Shown: one piece after another, positions 63,495-64,000 of the stretch
Numbering within the stretch: the first letter of the stretch is position 1
Layout of the letters: each line of letters starts with the position of its first letter
Origin: Clostridiaceae bacterium
GTDB taxonomy: Bacteria > Bacillota > Clostridia > Peptostreptococcales > Peptostreptococcaceae
Direction: 5' to 3'
NCBI GenBank assembly: GCA_902362365.1
Contig: CABIVQ010000003.1
Location: 40,898 to 104,897 of the forward strand
DNA length: 64,000 bases
Program-made: the position numbers and the translations under genes
Notes under the pieces: generated by a model
Told to the model about the DNA's origin: nothing
The model's database searches: none
Seen by the model: the letters and a program-made list of their open reading frames with translations, nothing else

Positions 63495-64000
63495 ATGATA
63501 AATTATCATATTAAGTGCAACATCTAAAAATATGTAAAAAAATAGTTCATAAGTTTATGTTCATGTTACAGTAATAATAACCACAAAACTACTTTACATG
63601 AAAGGACATAAATTTATGAACTACAAACATATTACCACAAATGAAAGATGCTGCATAGCAAATTTCCTAAGTTTAGGATTGAGTCTAAGAAAAATTGCAA
63701 AACATTTAAATCGAAATGTATCTACTATTTCAAGAGAAGTTAAGAGAAATTCTACTAATGGTAAATATCTAGCACATATTGCATGTGAAAATTACGCTAA
63801 AAATAGAAAAATTGCGGAGCAAAAGGAAAATCAAATAACCCTACATTAATTAAATATATAGAAGATGGATTAGAGAAAACTTGGTCACCAGAGCAAATAG
63901 CCGGTAGGCTACGCCTAGATTACCAAGATGATAAATCTATGAAAATCGGTTTTAAAACAATATATAGATGGCTATATCAAAAAATTATTGCAAAAGGAAA
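63495..64000 (+). mobile_element. IS30-family insertion sequence, second copy (runs off the right edge)
   Basis: The first 506 bp match the copy at 56010 almost base for base and have the same left inverted repeat. Differences seen are few single-base changes and one deletion in an A run. The copy has the same orientation. Its right end is outside the window. Confidence 0.88.
63616..64000 (+). pseudogene. IS30-family transposase, frameshifted and partial
   Basis: Identical in start to the transposase at 56131, but the A run that has six A in the first copy (56322-56327) has five here (63807-63811). The frame shifts and stops at 63849, after the DNA-binding domain and before the catalytic core. 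The rest of the coding sequence continues in the other frame to the window edge. Unless slippage restores it, this copy makes no active transposase. Confidence 0.82.

Overview
This window is AT-rich DNA from a spore-forming, fermentative, anaerobic Firmicute, most likely of the Peptostreptococcaceae/Clostridia. The support is a complete spoIIA operon, a spoVA operon, yunB, a SpoIVB-type protease, pyruvate formate-lyase with its activase, an Mn2+ riboswitch on mntP and a T-box on an amino-acid transporter. No species is claimed. Many starts were moved to the codon 5-9 nt behind a strong Shine-Dalgarno sequence, because a GTG inside the SD often extends the reading frame artificially.

Layout. 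1-5.8 kb: the N-terminal part of hflX, a Cys-rich small protein, a membrane-anchored MutS-like ATPase with a membrane partner, then two near-identical Fur-like operator/promoter modules. One drives a possible non-coding RNA and the other a zinc-free ribosomal protein S4. mntP follows with its Mn riboswitch. 5.8-9 kb: an ABC-F ATPase and an NADH oxidase. 9-21 kb is a sporulation and cell-wall block: PLC-like protein and amidase, SpoIVB-like protease, YunB, class A PBP, spoVAA-AB-AC-AD-AE, and spoIIAA-AB-sigF behind a sigma-H-type promoter. 21-30.6 kb: molybdopterin oxidoreductase, DEAD-box helicase, cation/Ca2+ exchanger, pflB and pflA (both preceded by the same palindrome), and a DUF975 protein. 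30.7-35 kb: thiI and its cysteine desulfurase, two tandem paralogous small-RNA-like units with Spo0A-box motifs, and asparaginase. 35-41.6 kb is carbohydrate use: a lipoprotein, a secreted GH16 enzyme, and a PTS/GH4/ChbG operon divergent from an RpiR regulator. 41.7-44.5 kb: a polar amino-acid ABC transporter behind a T-box with a duplicated terminator module. 44.5-53 kb: a UvrD-type helicase, a YprB-like nuclease, a ClC transporter, a MerR regulator with its MATE pump, tRNA-Ser(GCT) and a PHP phosphatase. 53-64 kb: a metal/siderophore/cobalamin-type ABC operon cut off from its upstream DNA by an IS30-family element, an ATZ/TRZ amidohydrolase, a siroheme-type redox protein, a CPBP protease, a patatin, an LTA-synthase-family enzyme, and a second IS30 copy with a frameshifted transposase running off the window.

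The most interesting non-coding signals are the tandem C-rich small-RNA units (33.36-33.78 kb), the duplicated Fur-like promoter beside rpsD (3.67-4.03 kb), the T-box with a second terminator module and a 44-bp perfect palindrome (44.04-44.44 kb), and long intergenic hairpins with conserved internal loops after two genes (5.7 and 23.2 kb). All functional statements about these are inferences from sequence and were not tested.
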